A stretch of DNA of 9,374 nucleotides, taken from contig JACZVB010000029.1 of the NCBI GenBank assembly GCA_022572865.1, positions 1 to 9,374 of the forward strand, in the 5' to 3' direction. This DNA comes from Chloroflexota bacterium. Lineage in GTDB: Bacteria > Chloroflexota > Dehalococcoidia > Plut-88900. Made by a program: the position numbers and the translations under genes. Below, piece by piece: positions 1 to 5,696 of the stretch (within the stretch, counting starts at the first letter, position 1; each line of letters begins with the position of its first letter). The notes beneath the pieces were generated by a model. The model ran no database searches and was not told where the DNA came from. It saw only the letters and a program-made list of their open reading frames with translations.

Positions 1-1
1 G

Positions 2-193
2 GTCAGTATGGTCGACTGGTTTGCACCGCTGCATTTCTACAAGGCTGGCAAGCTGATCGTCATATACGTCGGGGGCGACAGTGATGTCATCGATGCGCTC
101 CAGGAGGCCATGGGACCCCAGTTTGCAGGGGGCGAGGGACCGACGCAGGCTCCGGTGGTAGTTCCCGAGCCCGAAGTCCCGCCTGCCGAATAA
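2..193 (+). CDS. 3' end of an unrecognised protein gene (5' end outside the window)
   Basis: The reading frame is open from the first bases of the window to TAA at 191-193, giving about 63 residues. An ATG at 8 is available, but nothing like a ribosome binding site can be seen in the seven bases before it, so this is best read as the C-terminal part of a longer protein. The visible part has a beta-strand-like segment (KLIVIYVGGD) followed by a helix-like segment (DVIDALQEAMG). It ends in a low-complexity Pro/Val/Glu tail (APVVVPEPEVPPAE), typical of a disordered C-terminus. I do not recognise the family and assign no function. The following gene lies 167 nt downstream, beyond a strong hairpin at 221-251, so the two are probably not co-transcribed. 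Confidence 0.6.
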   Translation, partial: VSMVDWFAPLHFYKAGKLIVIYVGGDSDVIDALQEAMGPQFAGGEGPTQAPVVVPEPEVPPAE

Positions 194-220
194 AACCGGC
201 CTTAACCTAGCGAAGGGCAA

Positions 221-251
221 GAGGCCGCCGGAGCCAGGTTCCGGCGGCCTC
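221..251 (+). terminator. Strong hairpin after the first gene, probable terminator
   Basis: GAGGCCGCCGG (221-231) and CCGGCGGCCTC (241-251) form a perfect 11-bp stem with a 9-nt loop, starting 28 nt after the stop codon at 193. No uninterrupted T-run follows, only a mixed T-rich stretch to about 270. It is therefore not a textbook intrinsic terminator and could instead be a 3' stabilising hairpin. Position and strength make a transcript end here likely. Confidence 0.6.
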
Positions 252-317
252 GACTTCTATTCCCATTTTGCCTCTACACTCGAGCCAACAACGATAAATC
301 GGTTACACTATTCAAGA

Positions 318-359
318 CGAAGCCCCGGGTCCATTTATTCTCTGACGGGGCTGCCTTCG
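318..359 (+). promoter_or_regulatory. Hairpin ending just before the GTG at 361
   Basis: AGCCCCG (321-327) pairs perfectly with CGGGGCT (346-352). CGAA (318-321) can also pair with TTCG (356-359) if the bases between are bulged. The structure ends at or near the base before the GTG start at 361, so it could mask that start or favour a later one at 391 or 397. Whether it acts as a terminator for upstream transcription or as a translation control element cannot be told. Confidence 0.3.
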
Positions 360-360
360 A

Positions 361-747
361 GTGGAGCCTTTCAAAAAAGTGTGCGTAGGTATGGAGATGG
401 CTGGAGTGAATAACGGAGTTACTCTGAGGGGTGAGAAAGCTGGCGTCTGGCAACGTGTGGTGATGGGACTCGCGGGGTCAATGCTGTTACTTGGAGGCAT
501 CCTTTTTGACTCTGCGCAGCAGACCATCCGCGACATAGGTAACTTCTACTGGGAGGGCTGGCAGGGATTTAGCGGTTGGAGTGTGGTCTTGATTTTCGCA
601 GCGATCGGGTTTGGCATTGCCGCGGCCGTTCCCCCCAGACGCCTTCCCCGACGTTTACTCGTAGCCGCCGGGATACTGGCCATTCTGCTTTCAGCTGTTG
701 GCCTTTCTCCATTCTTCTTTGTGATGGCAGTTTGCGCTTGTGATTAA
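361..747 (+). CDS. Small three-helix membrane protein, function unknown
   Basis: 128 residues if GTG 361 is used. In-frame ATGs at 391 and 397 are alternatives, and none has a strong Shine-Dalgarno; the TAGGT at 386-390 sits about 7 nt before the ATG at 397, and GACGGGG (344-350) lies 10 nt before the GTG. Three hydrophobic stretches predict membrane helices at about residues 33-50, 72-90 and 99-124. A basic loop between helices 2 and 3 (PPRRLPRRLL) suggests a cytoplasmic face by the positive-inside rule. The middle region is aromatic (NFYWEGWQGF), and the C-terminus ends with two cysteines (VCACD). No family is recognised. The gene ends 13 nt from the convergent stop of the ABM-like fragment on the other strand. 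It is most likely a real gene because of the clear helix pattern, but it is unassigned. Confidence 0.55.
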   Translation: MEPFKKVCVGMEMAGVNNGVTLRGEKAGVWQRVVMGLAGSMLLLGGILFDSAQQTIRDIGNFYWEGWQGFSGWSVVLIFAAIGFGIAAAVPPRRLPRRLLVAAGILAILLSAVGLSPFFFVMAVCACD

Positions 748-760
748 CGGGTAAGGATGG

Positions 761-937
761 TTATACATCCAGCCACAGGCCCACGATGGCGGTATGGTCG
801 TCGACGTCGATGAGGGTCTCACCCGAGATGTGGCCGGGCTGTCTGATGGCCGCGGCCCTCAGCTCGGTGGCTATGGCCAGAGCGTGATGCTCTTGATGGG
901 GCGCTGTATGGCGCTCTATTATGACTTTTGCCTGCAT
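761..937 (-). CDS. Antibiotic-biosynthesis-monooxygenase-like (ABM) protein, apparently truncated
   Basis: ATG at 937-935 is preceded on the - strand by GGGAGGAG (950-943), a very strong Shine-Dalgarno at correct spacing, so this start is preferred over longer versions of the frame. The 58-residue product begins with the pattern MxxKVIIERH, continues through an amphipathic helix (ELRAAAIRQPG) and reaches HISGETLIDVDD. That is the usual first half of a small ABM-fold protein: strand, helix, PGxISGETLxDVDD. Family members normally run to about 90-105 residues with a second half of the type STWxSxEDWxxW. Here the frame stops at TAA (763-761) right after GLWLDV, and I find no continuation in the other frames downstream. 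It may be a decayed gene with intact translation signals or a naturally short half-domain. ABM-fold proteins usually dimerise, and many are heme- or quinone-related oxygenases; no specific role is claimed. Confidence 0.55.
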   Translation of the reverse strand: MQAKVIIERHTAPHQEHHALAIATELRAAAIRQPGHISGETLIDVDDHTAIVGLWLDV

Positions 938-1260
938 CTTTTCTCCTCCCCGGTCAGGGGCCCTATCACTACGGACGTCCTCTCGGCATCTTCTAACCAG
1001 GTGCCCGGGCTTCGAAGCCGCAGTCATCGAGGGAACAGCCCCGAATCCTGTCGTACGCCTTTTCTTTGCCCGAATTATAAAGTATTTGGTTTCAACTTGC
1101 TTTGCCTAGAACTCCAGATATCCAGGCACCTCCCTGCGCTATGCCCGGAACAGGTTTTCAAGCTCGGCACCTGTAAACCTTTATAAGAGAGCATGGCATC
1201 TAACGATCTGAGTATGTAGATATTTGCTTCTCCCATCCAGTGAGAATAGGAGGACGGGCA
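938..1260. other. Divergent intergenic region between the ABM-like gene and the CNB-domain gene
   Basis: This 323-nt gap holds the 5' regions of both neighbours. It contains a perfect 12-bp palindrome GGCTTCGAAGCC (1008-1019), 71 nt upstream of the ABM-like start, which could be a regulator site. On the - strand there is a TATAAT at 1079-1074, but no recognisable -35 at 16-18 nt. On the + strand a TATAAG at 1182-1187 likewise lacks a -35. The ribosome binding site for the + gene is AGGAGG at 1248-1253. No additional gene is supported here; open frames are shadows of the flanking genes. Confidence 0.5.
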
Positions 1261-1770
1261 GTGACGCTGGGGATATTCAAAAAAGAGCATGAGGTGACGG
1301 AGGAGGAGCAAGACCTGCTCCTCAAAATCGTGAGAGAGACGGGCCTGCTCCGCGAGCTCTCGGGCCAGCAGGTCAGGAGCCTGGCCCCCGCATGCAGATT
1401 CAAGACCTTCAATACCAGCGAGATAACCTGCCACTGTCCCGATGCCAGCCACGATGCTTTCATCCTGGTAAGGGGCCTGGTGGCGGTGACCCGAAAGCAC
1501 AAAGAGGACGAGCACGTAATCGAGCTGGCGATGAAAGGGGCCGTGGTCAACGCCTGCATCTTGATGGGGTCCGAGTTCTGCTACGTCGGGGCCCGGGCCG
1601 TCGGAGAGGCCCAGGTCGTGTCCATGGACTCGAGGATGCTGCTGGAGATTTTCGACAAAGACCCCCAGCTGGGCTACCTCTTTATGCGGTCCGTTGGACA
1701 CCTGATGTCGGAGCAGACGGCCCAGCACCTGGACCACCTCCTGCATCCGGAAGTCGAGCCCGTCGGCTGA
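1261..1770 (+). CDS. Solo cyclic-nucleotide-binding-like (CRP/FNR sensor fold) domain protein, cysteine-containing
   Basis: GTG 1261 is chosen because AGGAGG (1248-1253) lies 7 nt upstream; the GTG at 1240 would sit before that site. The product is 169 residues. Residues 25-140 follow the CNB fold: a leading helix (ETGLLRELSGQQVRSLAPAC), the jelly-roll with hinge glycine (FILVRGLVAVTR, about 68-78), then SMDSRMLLEIFDKDPQLGYLFMRSVGHLMSEQ forms the long C helix. There is no DNA-binding HTH after it; the protein ends in HLDHLLHPEVEPVG. The phosphate-binding cassette region (about 94-114, from GAVVNACILM to YVGARAV) lacks the usual GE...R(S/T)A pattern, so cAMP binding is doubtful. Five cysteines (45, 57, 59, 99, 107), including a CHC, are unusual. 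It may be a redox or ligand sensor acting through a partner protein. It is divergent from the ABM-like gene. Confidence 0.75.
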   Translation: MTLGIFKKEHEVTEEEQDLLLKIVRETGLLRELSGQQVRSLAPACRFKTFNTSEITCHCPDASHDAFILVRGLVAVTRKHKEDEHVIELAMKGAVVNACILMGSEFCYVGARAVGEAQVVSMDSRMLLEIFDKDPQLGYLFMRSVGHLMSEQTAQHLDHLLHPEVEPVG

Positions 1771-1826
1771 GCCCAGTAACTCCCACTTCTCCTAGTAGAG
1801 CGGGCTAACCCCGTGTGCGAGGTTTC

Positions 1827-1852
1827 TGCGAGGGCCAAAAGCCGTTTTCGCA
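1827..1852 (+). other. Weak hairpin downstream of the CNB-domain gene
   Basis: TGCGA (1827-1831) pairs with TCGCA (1848-1852), with an inner GGC/GCC stem around a CAAAA loop. It lies 56 nt after the stop at 1770 and could contribute to ending that transcript, but no T-run follows it. Confidence 0.3.
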
Positions 1853-1888
1853 AGCTCCACATCCGCTTGCCATTGCTGTGAAAGTAGC

Positions 1889-2021
1889 CCGTTCGTCCTG
1901 AGCTCGTCGAAGGACGGGCAGGCTAATGCCGTTCATGGTTCGATAGGCTCACCACGAACGGGTTCCTAATCCGTTCGCCCTGCCTGTCCTGAGCTCCGTC
2001 GAAGGGAGCTTAGTCGAAGGG
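1889..2021. repeat. Cluster of intergenic palindromic repeats in the convergent gap
   Basis: Three related units are visible. Unit A has GTCCTGAGCTCGTCGAAGG at 1895-1913, preceded by CCGTTC (1889-1894). Unit B is a hairpin with CCGTTCATGGT (1929-1939) and ACCACGAACGG (1951-1961), 10 of 11 bp paired, loop 11 nt. Unit C has GTCCTGAGCTCCGTCGAAGG at 1986-2005, identical to A except for one inserted C, again preceded by CCGTTCG (1971-1977). A partial further copy GTCGAAGGG (2013-2021) runs into the end of the M24 gene. Such units recur as extragenic repeats in some Chloroflexota genomes, as far as I recall. Lying between two convergent stops, they could act as a bidirectional transcription stop. 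Confidence 0.7.
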
Positions 2022-3185
2022 GATCTCCCTGAGCTCGACGGTCTCTGATGTCAGCTGCTCGTGGCCGTCCGCAGTGATCACGTGGACATCCTCCCATAGC
2101 AGGTTCATGGCGATCTCTGGCTCGGTGCTGATGACCATGCCCTCCTCCAGGACCGTAGAGTCGTCGGGGCTGATGCTGGGCGGCTCGGTGAGCTGGATCC
2201 CCTGACCGTGGCCCATCCGGCCCACGGGAGTTATCTCGAACCCCGACTCCTGGATCACCTCCGCTCCGATGTGAAAAAGCTCGGAGCAGCTTACCCCCGG
2301 CCTGAGGGCCTCGATCATCCTCCGGTTTGCCTCCAGCAGCACGCTGTGACACCTCTTATGCTCGCTGGTAGCCGGGCCCAGGGTGGCGAGCCTGGCGTAA
2401 TCTATGGTATAGCTTCCGACATACGCCCCTGAATCCACGTAGAGTATGTTCCCCTTCTTCAGGGGGCGGTCCAGGTGGCTCTGGGTGTGATTGGCGGGAA
2501 ACTCGCAGACCAGGTGCACGAAGGAAGTCCGGTCTCCGCCCTCCTCCAGGATCAAACCCCGGAGCCTGCGGACCACATCCCGCTCGGTCATGCCGGGCAC
2601 CACCTCATCGAACAGGCGCTGTCTAGCCCTGCCGGTGATATCGGCGGCCTGTCTCATATAGGCCACCTCCTCCGGCGTTTTGACCATTCTCAAGTAAACG
2701 AATATGTCTGCCGCGTCCTCGAACACGACATCCGGCATGGCCTCGATGATGCCGAGGTAGTCGCCCACGGGCATGCCCATTCGCTGCTCCTGGCCAAGCT
2801 CCACGCCCACCCTCTTGATATCGGGCGCCGCGTCCCTTATCGCCTCCACAACCATCTGGCGTGGAAAGGAGAGTATGTCGGTGTATCCCCTCAGGTCCTT
2901 TAGATGGGTGGAAACCTCCAACCCCTGGGTAATCATCTCGCCAACGATTGATATAGGGTCACCCTTCAGGGGGAAGACCAGGACGGCAGGACGGGTGCTG
3001 GAGTAATGGAGGGCGAGGGTGCCGGTGGCGCCGGTGAAATACTGGAAATTCTCTTCGTTGGTCACCAGCAGGGCGTCCAGTCCCCGCCTGGCCATCAGCT
3101 CTCTGGCCCTTACGTAGCGGCGCTCCATGTCTCCCGGGGAAAACATGGCGTAGGACGAGGTGGGTTGGTTGGATGTGGATGTCAT
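2010..3185 (-). CDS. M24-family metallopeptidase / creatinase-like protein (Xaa-Pro aminopeptidase family)
   Basis: 391 residues, a normal length for the prolidase/creatinase group. The N-terminal creatinase domain covers about residues 15-160, including the typical GLDALLVTNEENFQYFTGATG. The C-terminal pita-bread domain covers about 170-385. The five expected metal ligands are present: Asp251 (YVDSG), Asp262 (TIDYAR), His326 (MGHGQG), Glu355 (STEPEI) and Glu365 (WEDVHV). A two-metal hydrolase cutting N-terminal X-Pro or a similar amide bond is therefore likely, but this family also holds creatinase-like and dimethylsulfoniopropionate-lyase-like members, so substrate is open. The ATG at 3185 has AAAGG 8 nt upstream. 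It is the last of five - strand genes. Its final codons (Pro-Phe-Asp-stop) fall within a GTCGAAGGG repeat copy, so the C-terminus may have been set by repeat insertion. Confidence 0.87.
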   Translation of the reverse strand: MTSTSNQPTSSYAMFSPGDMERRYVRARELMARRGLDALLVTNEENFQYFTGATGTLALHYSSTRPAVLVFPLKGDPISIVGEMITQGLEVSTHLKDLRGYTDILSFPRQMVVEAIRDAAPDIKRVGVELGQEQRMGMPVGDYLGIIEAMPDVVFEDAADIFVYLRMVKTPEEVAYMRQAADITGRARQRLFDEVVPGMTERDVVRRLRGLILEEGGDRTSFVHLVCEFPANHTQSHLDRPLKKGNILYVDSGAYVGSYTIDYARLATLGPATSEHKRCHSVLLEANRRMIEALRPGVSCSELFHIGAEVIQESGFEITPVGRMGHGQGIQLTEPPSISPDDSTVLEEGMVISTEPEIAMNLLWEDVHVITADGHEQLTSETVELREIPFD

Positions 3186-3247
3186 GTGGATGACCTTTCT
3201 ACAAGATTCTGCGACGAATACCGCCGGTCTGCTGGTCTTACCTGCCC

Positions 3248-3274
3248 AGTATAGCTTTAGCGTCTCTATCTAAA
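3248..3274 (-). promoter_or_regulatory. Possible promoter for the M24 gene
   Basis: On the - strand a -10 TATACT (3253-3248) lies 62 nt upstream of the start codon. The best -35 is TTTAGA (3274-3269) at a short spacing of 15. The -10 hexamer is the same as at the two strong promoters before the transporter gene, but the -35 and spacing are poor. Confidence 0.3.
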
Positions 3275-3288
3275 CCCTCACCCCCTGT

Positions 3289-3306
3289 ATCCCGATACAT
3301 CGGGAT
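3289..3306. repeat. Short perfect palindrome ATCCCGAT-AC-ATCGGGAT
   Basis: Perfect 8-bp arms (3289-3296 and 3299-3306) separated by 2 nt, 37 nt downstream of the amidohydrolase stop and about 100 nt upstream of the M24 start. It belongs to the same TCCCGA/TCGGGA family found three more times between 4485 and 4598. In RNA it would be a stem with a 2-nt loop, opening to a 4-nt loop, and could cap the 3' end of the amidohydrolase transcript. No T-run accompanies it. Confidence 0.6.
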
Positions 3307-3342
3307 GGACTCCCCCTTATCGATGAGTTTTGTCAGAGGTTA

Positions 3343-4446
3343 TTAGGAAAGGTTGTAGAGGCGAGCGCAGTTGTCCCAAAGGATGCTGGTCTTGGTCTCC
3401 TCCTCGAAGGGCATCTCCAGGAACCTTTCGATGGCATGGGGGTACTTGGAGTCGTTGTGGGGGTAATCGGTGGAGAAGACTATGTTCGCAGCCAGGCCCG
3501 ACCGCTCCACGAAGAGGGCCGGCTCTTCATCCGCCTCCACGGAAAGGTAACACTGACGTCGGAAGTACTCGGTGGGCTGGAGAGAAAGCTCAGGGGACTC
3601 GAACCGGCCCGACAGCTCGAAATGTTCGTCGAGCCGCCACAGCAGCCAGGGGGCCCAGGCGCAGTTGCCCTCCAGAAAGGCCACCTTCAGCCGCGGGAAC
3701 CGCTCCAAGACCCCTCCGCCTATCATGTCCACCAACGCCAGCATCATCTCCATAGGATGGCAGCAGGTGTGGTGCATCATGTAGGTCTCGAACCGGCCAC
3801 CAACTTGATCCATCGCGGCGGTGGCTCCTTCGTGGAAGCCAAGGGGGACATCCAGGCCCTCTATCTCGGCCCACAGGGGGTCGTAGTGAGGGTCGTGCCA
3901 GCTGCGTCCGTTGACGACGTTGGGCCGCAGAAAAATACCCTTGAACCCCAGCTCACCGACGGCCCTTCTGGCCTCTCCTGAGGCCGATTGGACATCGAAG
4001 GGTGAGAGCATGGCGGCGCCATAGAGTCGGTCTGGCGCTATGGCGCAGAAATCGTAAAGCCACTGGTTGTAGGCCCTGGCAATGGCCGAGCCCAACCCGG
4101 GGTCCATGGTGTTCAGCGCCAGAGAGAAGAGGCCTCTGCTTGGATACAGGACGGCGATATCGATCCCCTCCTCATCCAATGCTCGCAACTGAGACCCGGC
4201 GTCGAAGCCGTGTTCGTATCCATCCCGGTAGGCATCCGCCTGGGCCTGGGCCCTCGCCTTACCCCACTCCCCCGGAACGCTGGGCATCAGGTGGCCTTCC
4301 AGCTCTATCTGCATGTCCCCGGGCCAGCGACTAATGCCCCTGGGGGCGCGTTGCAGGAAGTCGGCATCGATGTATCGCTGCCACAGGTCAGGGGGCTCGA
4401 TGACGTGCATATCCGAGTCCATGACCTTGAACCCGTTTTTCACCAT
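3343..4446 (-). CDS. Amidohydrolase 2 family metal-dependent hydrolase (ACMSD-like TIM barrel)
   Basis: 367 residues, usual for the Amidohydro_2 (PF04909-type) group. The ATG at 4446 has AGAGG (4457-4453) 6 nt upstream. The N-terminus has the metal motif DSDMHVIEP, Asp12-Met-His14 in the place of the family's HxH/DxH. Further family marks are LDEEGIDIAVLYPS (about 90-103), GFKGIFLRPNVVNG (167-180), PLGFHEGAT with likely metal ligand His205, a His-rich segment HHTCCHPMEM (225-234), FPRLKVAFLEGNCAWAPWLLWRLDE (250-274), and FSTDYPHNDSKYPHA with the catalytic/metal Asp327. The family hydrolyses or decarboxylates diverse small ring or amide compounds, usually with zinc. The N-terminal style is common in the many uncharacterised members from soil and marine bacteria, so no substrate is claimed. 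It sits between the PAC2 and M24 genes on the same strand, separated from both by repeat-containing gaps. Confidence 0.85.
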   Translation of the reverse strand: MVKNGFKVMDSDMHVIEPPDLWQRYIDADFLQRAPRGISRWPGDMQIELEGHLMPSVPGEWGKARAQAQADAYRDGYEHGFDAGSQLRALDEEGIDIAVLYPSRGLFSLALNTMDPGLGSAIARAYNQWLYDFCAIAPDRLYGAAMLSPFDVQSASGEARRAVGELGFKGIFLRPNVVNGRSWHDPHYDPLWAEIEGLDVPLGFHEGATAAMDQVGGRFETYMMHHTCCHPMEMMLALVDMIGGGVLERFPRLKVAFLEGNCAWAPWLLWRLDEHFELSGRFESPELSLQPTEYFRRQCYLSVEADEEPALFVERSGLAANIVFSTDYPHNDSKYPHAIERFLEMPFEEETKTSILWDNCARLYNLS

Positions 4447-4461
4447 ATCCCGCCTCTAATT

Positions 4462-4634
4462 AGCCCTACCAGTAGGGTGCTGAATCCCGACAAGTCGGGA
4501 CGACCATCCCCCTTCCCCCCTTCCTGGCCAGGAAGGGAGAAAGAAATTATATTTGTCCCGAACTCGGGTCAAACTCCCGGCAATCCCGACACTCGGGACT
4601 GCACACCCCTTTTTCATCAGCCTTACCAATAGGC
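4462..4634. repeat. Composite intergenic element built of short palindromes
   Basis: The element is bracketed by two related 16-mers in direct orientation, AGCCCTACCAGTAGGG (4462-4477) and AGCCTTACCAATAGGC (4619-4634), identical at 13 of 16 positions and each partly palindromic. Between them lie TCCCGAC-AA-GTCGGGA (4485-4500), the perfect 20-bp palindrome CCCTTCCTGGCCAGGAAGGG (4518-4537), CCCGA-AC-TCGGG (4557-4568) and TCCCGA-CAC-TCGGGA (4584-4598). No protein is encoded. The layout resembles a small non-autonomous repeat (MITE-like) or an extragenic palindromic block, about 173 nt long. It fills most of the gap upstream of the amidohydrolase gene and contains a promoter-like sequence. Confidence 0.6.
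4546..4572 (-). promoter_or_regulatory. Probable sigma-70 promoter for the amidohydrolase, inside the repeat element
   Basis: On the - strand TTGACC (4572-4567) and a perfect TATAAT (4551-4546) are separated by 15 nt; reading the -35 as TTTGAC gives 16. Transcription would begin near 4539 and give a leader of roughly 90 nt before the amidohydrolase ATG at 4446. The short palindrome CCCGA-AC-TCGGG (4557-4568) fills the spacer and touches the -35, so a protein or supercoil-driven structure there could affect use. Spacing is a little short, hence moderate confidence. Confidence 0.5.
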
Positions 4635-4635
4635 A

Positions 4636-4664
4636 AGTATAAAAAGGCAGGTAGCCGATGCCAC
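4636..4664 (-). promoter_or_regulatory. Second promoter candidate upstream of the amidohydrolase
   Basis: On the - strand GTGGCA (4664-4659, 4 of 6 to TTGACA) and TATACT (4641-4636) are separated by exactly 17 nt. It lies just outside the composite repeat, between the PAC2 stop at 4698 and the amidohydrolase start. The -10 hexamer matches those of the strong promoters at the right edge. Confidence 0.35.
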
Positions 4665-4697
4665 AGTGGAAACCCAGAACCTGGAGGCGCGGGCGGC

Positions 4698-5591
4698 CTA
4701 GTTTTCCCCTAGCCGCTTATCCATGTCCAGAAGAAACTGCTCCACCTCCCTGGAAAGAGGAGGCCCCTCTTCCTCCTCCTCCACCTCCTCCTTCTTGGGG
4801 GACCTCGAATCGTATAACGCTTCGAGCCGCTGGACCAGGGCCCTTAGCTCTGGGTTGCGGGCCACTGTGGCGCTGAGTTCCCGGTACTGTCCCTCGCCCT
4901 CCTCCTTGCCCTCCAGCTCGGCTGGGAGGGAATAGATTGCACCGAGGACTTCGAGGGCCGCGGCAGCGCCCGATAGGTCTTCCTCCAGCTGCACGTATTG
5001 GGGTAGGTGTACCGTGAGATTGCCCGTCTCCATACCCATCTGCCGGGCCTCCTGAGACACCATATAGAGGATGCTGGTGGGGCCTTCGTAGGTGCTGCTT
5101 TTCATATGGAATCTCTCGGCTATCTCTTCACCGCCCTCCATTCTCAAGGAGCCGGAGATCAGCAACGGCCGGGTGTGGGGGACCACATCGTACATGCCCC
5201 CTACCAGAAGGTATCTGGTGACCCCCAGGGTCTTGAACAGCTTTAGCACGGACTTTATGTATTCCTCGCCGGAGGAATGGGGCTCCAGAAGGTGCACGAA
5301 CAGGAGGTCACGCATGCCCTCCTGCTGGGAGTAGTTGATGAAGGTGTTGGGAATGGTTACACGCCGCTCTCCGTCCACGTAACGGAGGATGGGCCGGTAC
5401 CGGGTGAAGTCGAAGAAGTGCCCAGGCTGGGCCAGTTTCGCCAGCTCCTTGGCCTGAAAATGCCGCTCCAGGCGGGTGAGCACCACGGTCCCGATGTTTC
5501 CCACATCGACCCAGGGCCTCATCATAGCGATGGCATGAGGCCTGTCCAGCTCCGGCAGGGAACCAGCGATCTCGAAGGCTCCTATTTTCAT
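4698..5591 (-). CDS. PAC2-family protein (proteasome-assembly-chaperone-like fold)
   Basis: 297 residues. The N-terminal 1-225 match the PAC2 pattern: a first strand and loop with RPWVDVGNIGTVVLTRL (25-41), HFFDFTRYRPILRY (58-71), FVHLLEPHSSGEEYIKSVLKLFKTLGVTRYLLVGGM (98-133), YEGPTSILYMVSQEARQMGMETGNLTVHLPQYV (168-200) and AAALEVLGAIYSL. Eukaryotic and archaeal relatives help assemble proteasomes; bacterial members are common in actinobacteria and some Chloroflexota and have no settled role. After residue 225 comes a charged tail with acidic runs (KEEGEGQ; KKEEVEEEEE at 266-275), then a helix ending LLDMDKRLGEN. It has no C-terminal HbYX motif, so a proteasome-docking tail of the known kind is absent. 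No strong ribosome binding site precedes ATG 5591; only AGGG is near. It is 199 nt downstream of the aldehyde dehydrogenase stop, past a large hairpin, so probably separately transcribed. Confidence 0.8.
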   Translation of the reverse strand: MKIGAFEIAGSLPELDRPHAIAMMRPWVDVGNIGTVVLTRLERHFQAKELAKLAQPGHFFDFTRYRPILRYVDGERRVTIPNTFINYSQQEGMRDLLFVHLLEPHSSGEEYIKSVLKLFKTLGVTRYLLVGGMYDVVPHTRPLLISGSLRMEGGEEIAERFHMKSSTYEGPTSILYMVSQEARQMGMETGNLTVHLPQYVQLEEDLSGAAAALEVLGAIYSLPAELEGKEEGEGQYRELSATVARNPELRALVQRLEALYDSRSPKKEEVEEEEEGPPLSREVEQFLLDMDKRLGEN

Positions 5592-5696
5592 GGCCCTATT
5601 CTGGCCTTTCCCGAGGTTGGTTGCAACTCAATGGAGAAACCGAAGCGACTCTCAGACCAATCCTTTTCCACCCATACACTGCGTCGACCTGCCTGG

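Noticed and set aside
1074..1079. TATAAT on the - strand upstream of the ABM-like gene
   Set aside because: No -35 resembling TTGACA exists at 16-18 nt; the only near match (TTGAAA) is 10 nt away, so it is not counted as a promoter.
1182..1187. TATAAG on the + strand upstream of the CNB-domain gene as a -10 box
   Set aside because: No acceptable -35 is found at normal spacing.
1075..1746. 223-codon - strand frame over the CNB-domain gene
   Set aside because: It is antisense to a recognisable domain protein with a strong ribosome binding site and shows no family features of its own.
1889..2010. Possible CRISPR array from the repeated units in the convergent gap
   Set aside because: Only two to three units, irregular spacing, units in palindromic arrangement and no spacer-like regularity; this fits extragenic palindromic repeats.
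4723..4935. Ser-rich + strand frame opposite the end of the PAC2 gene
   Set aside because: The serine run is the antisense of the acidic Glu codons of the PAC2 tail.
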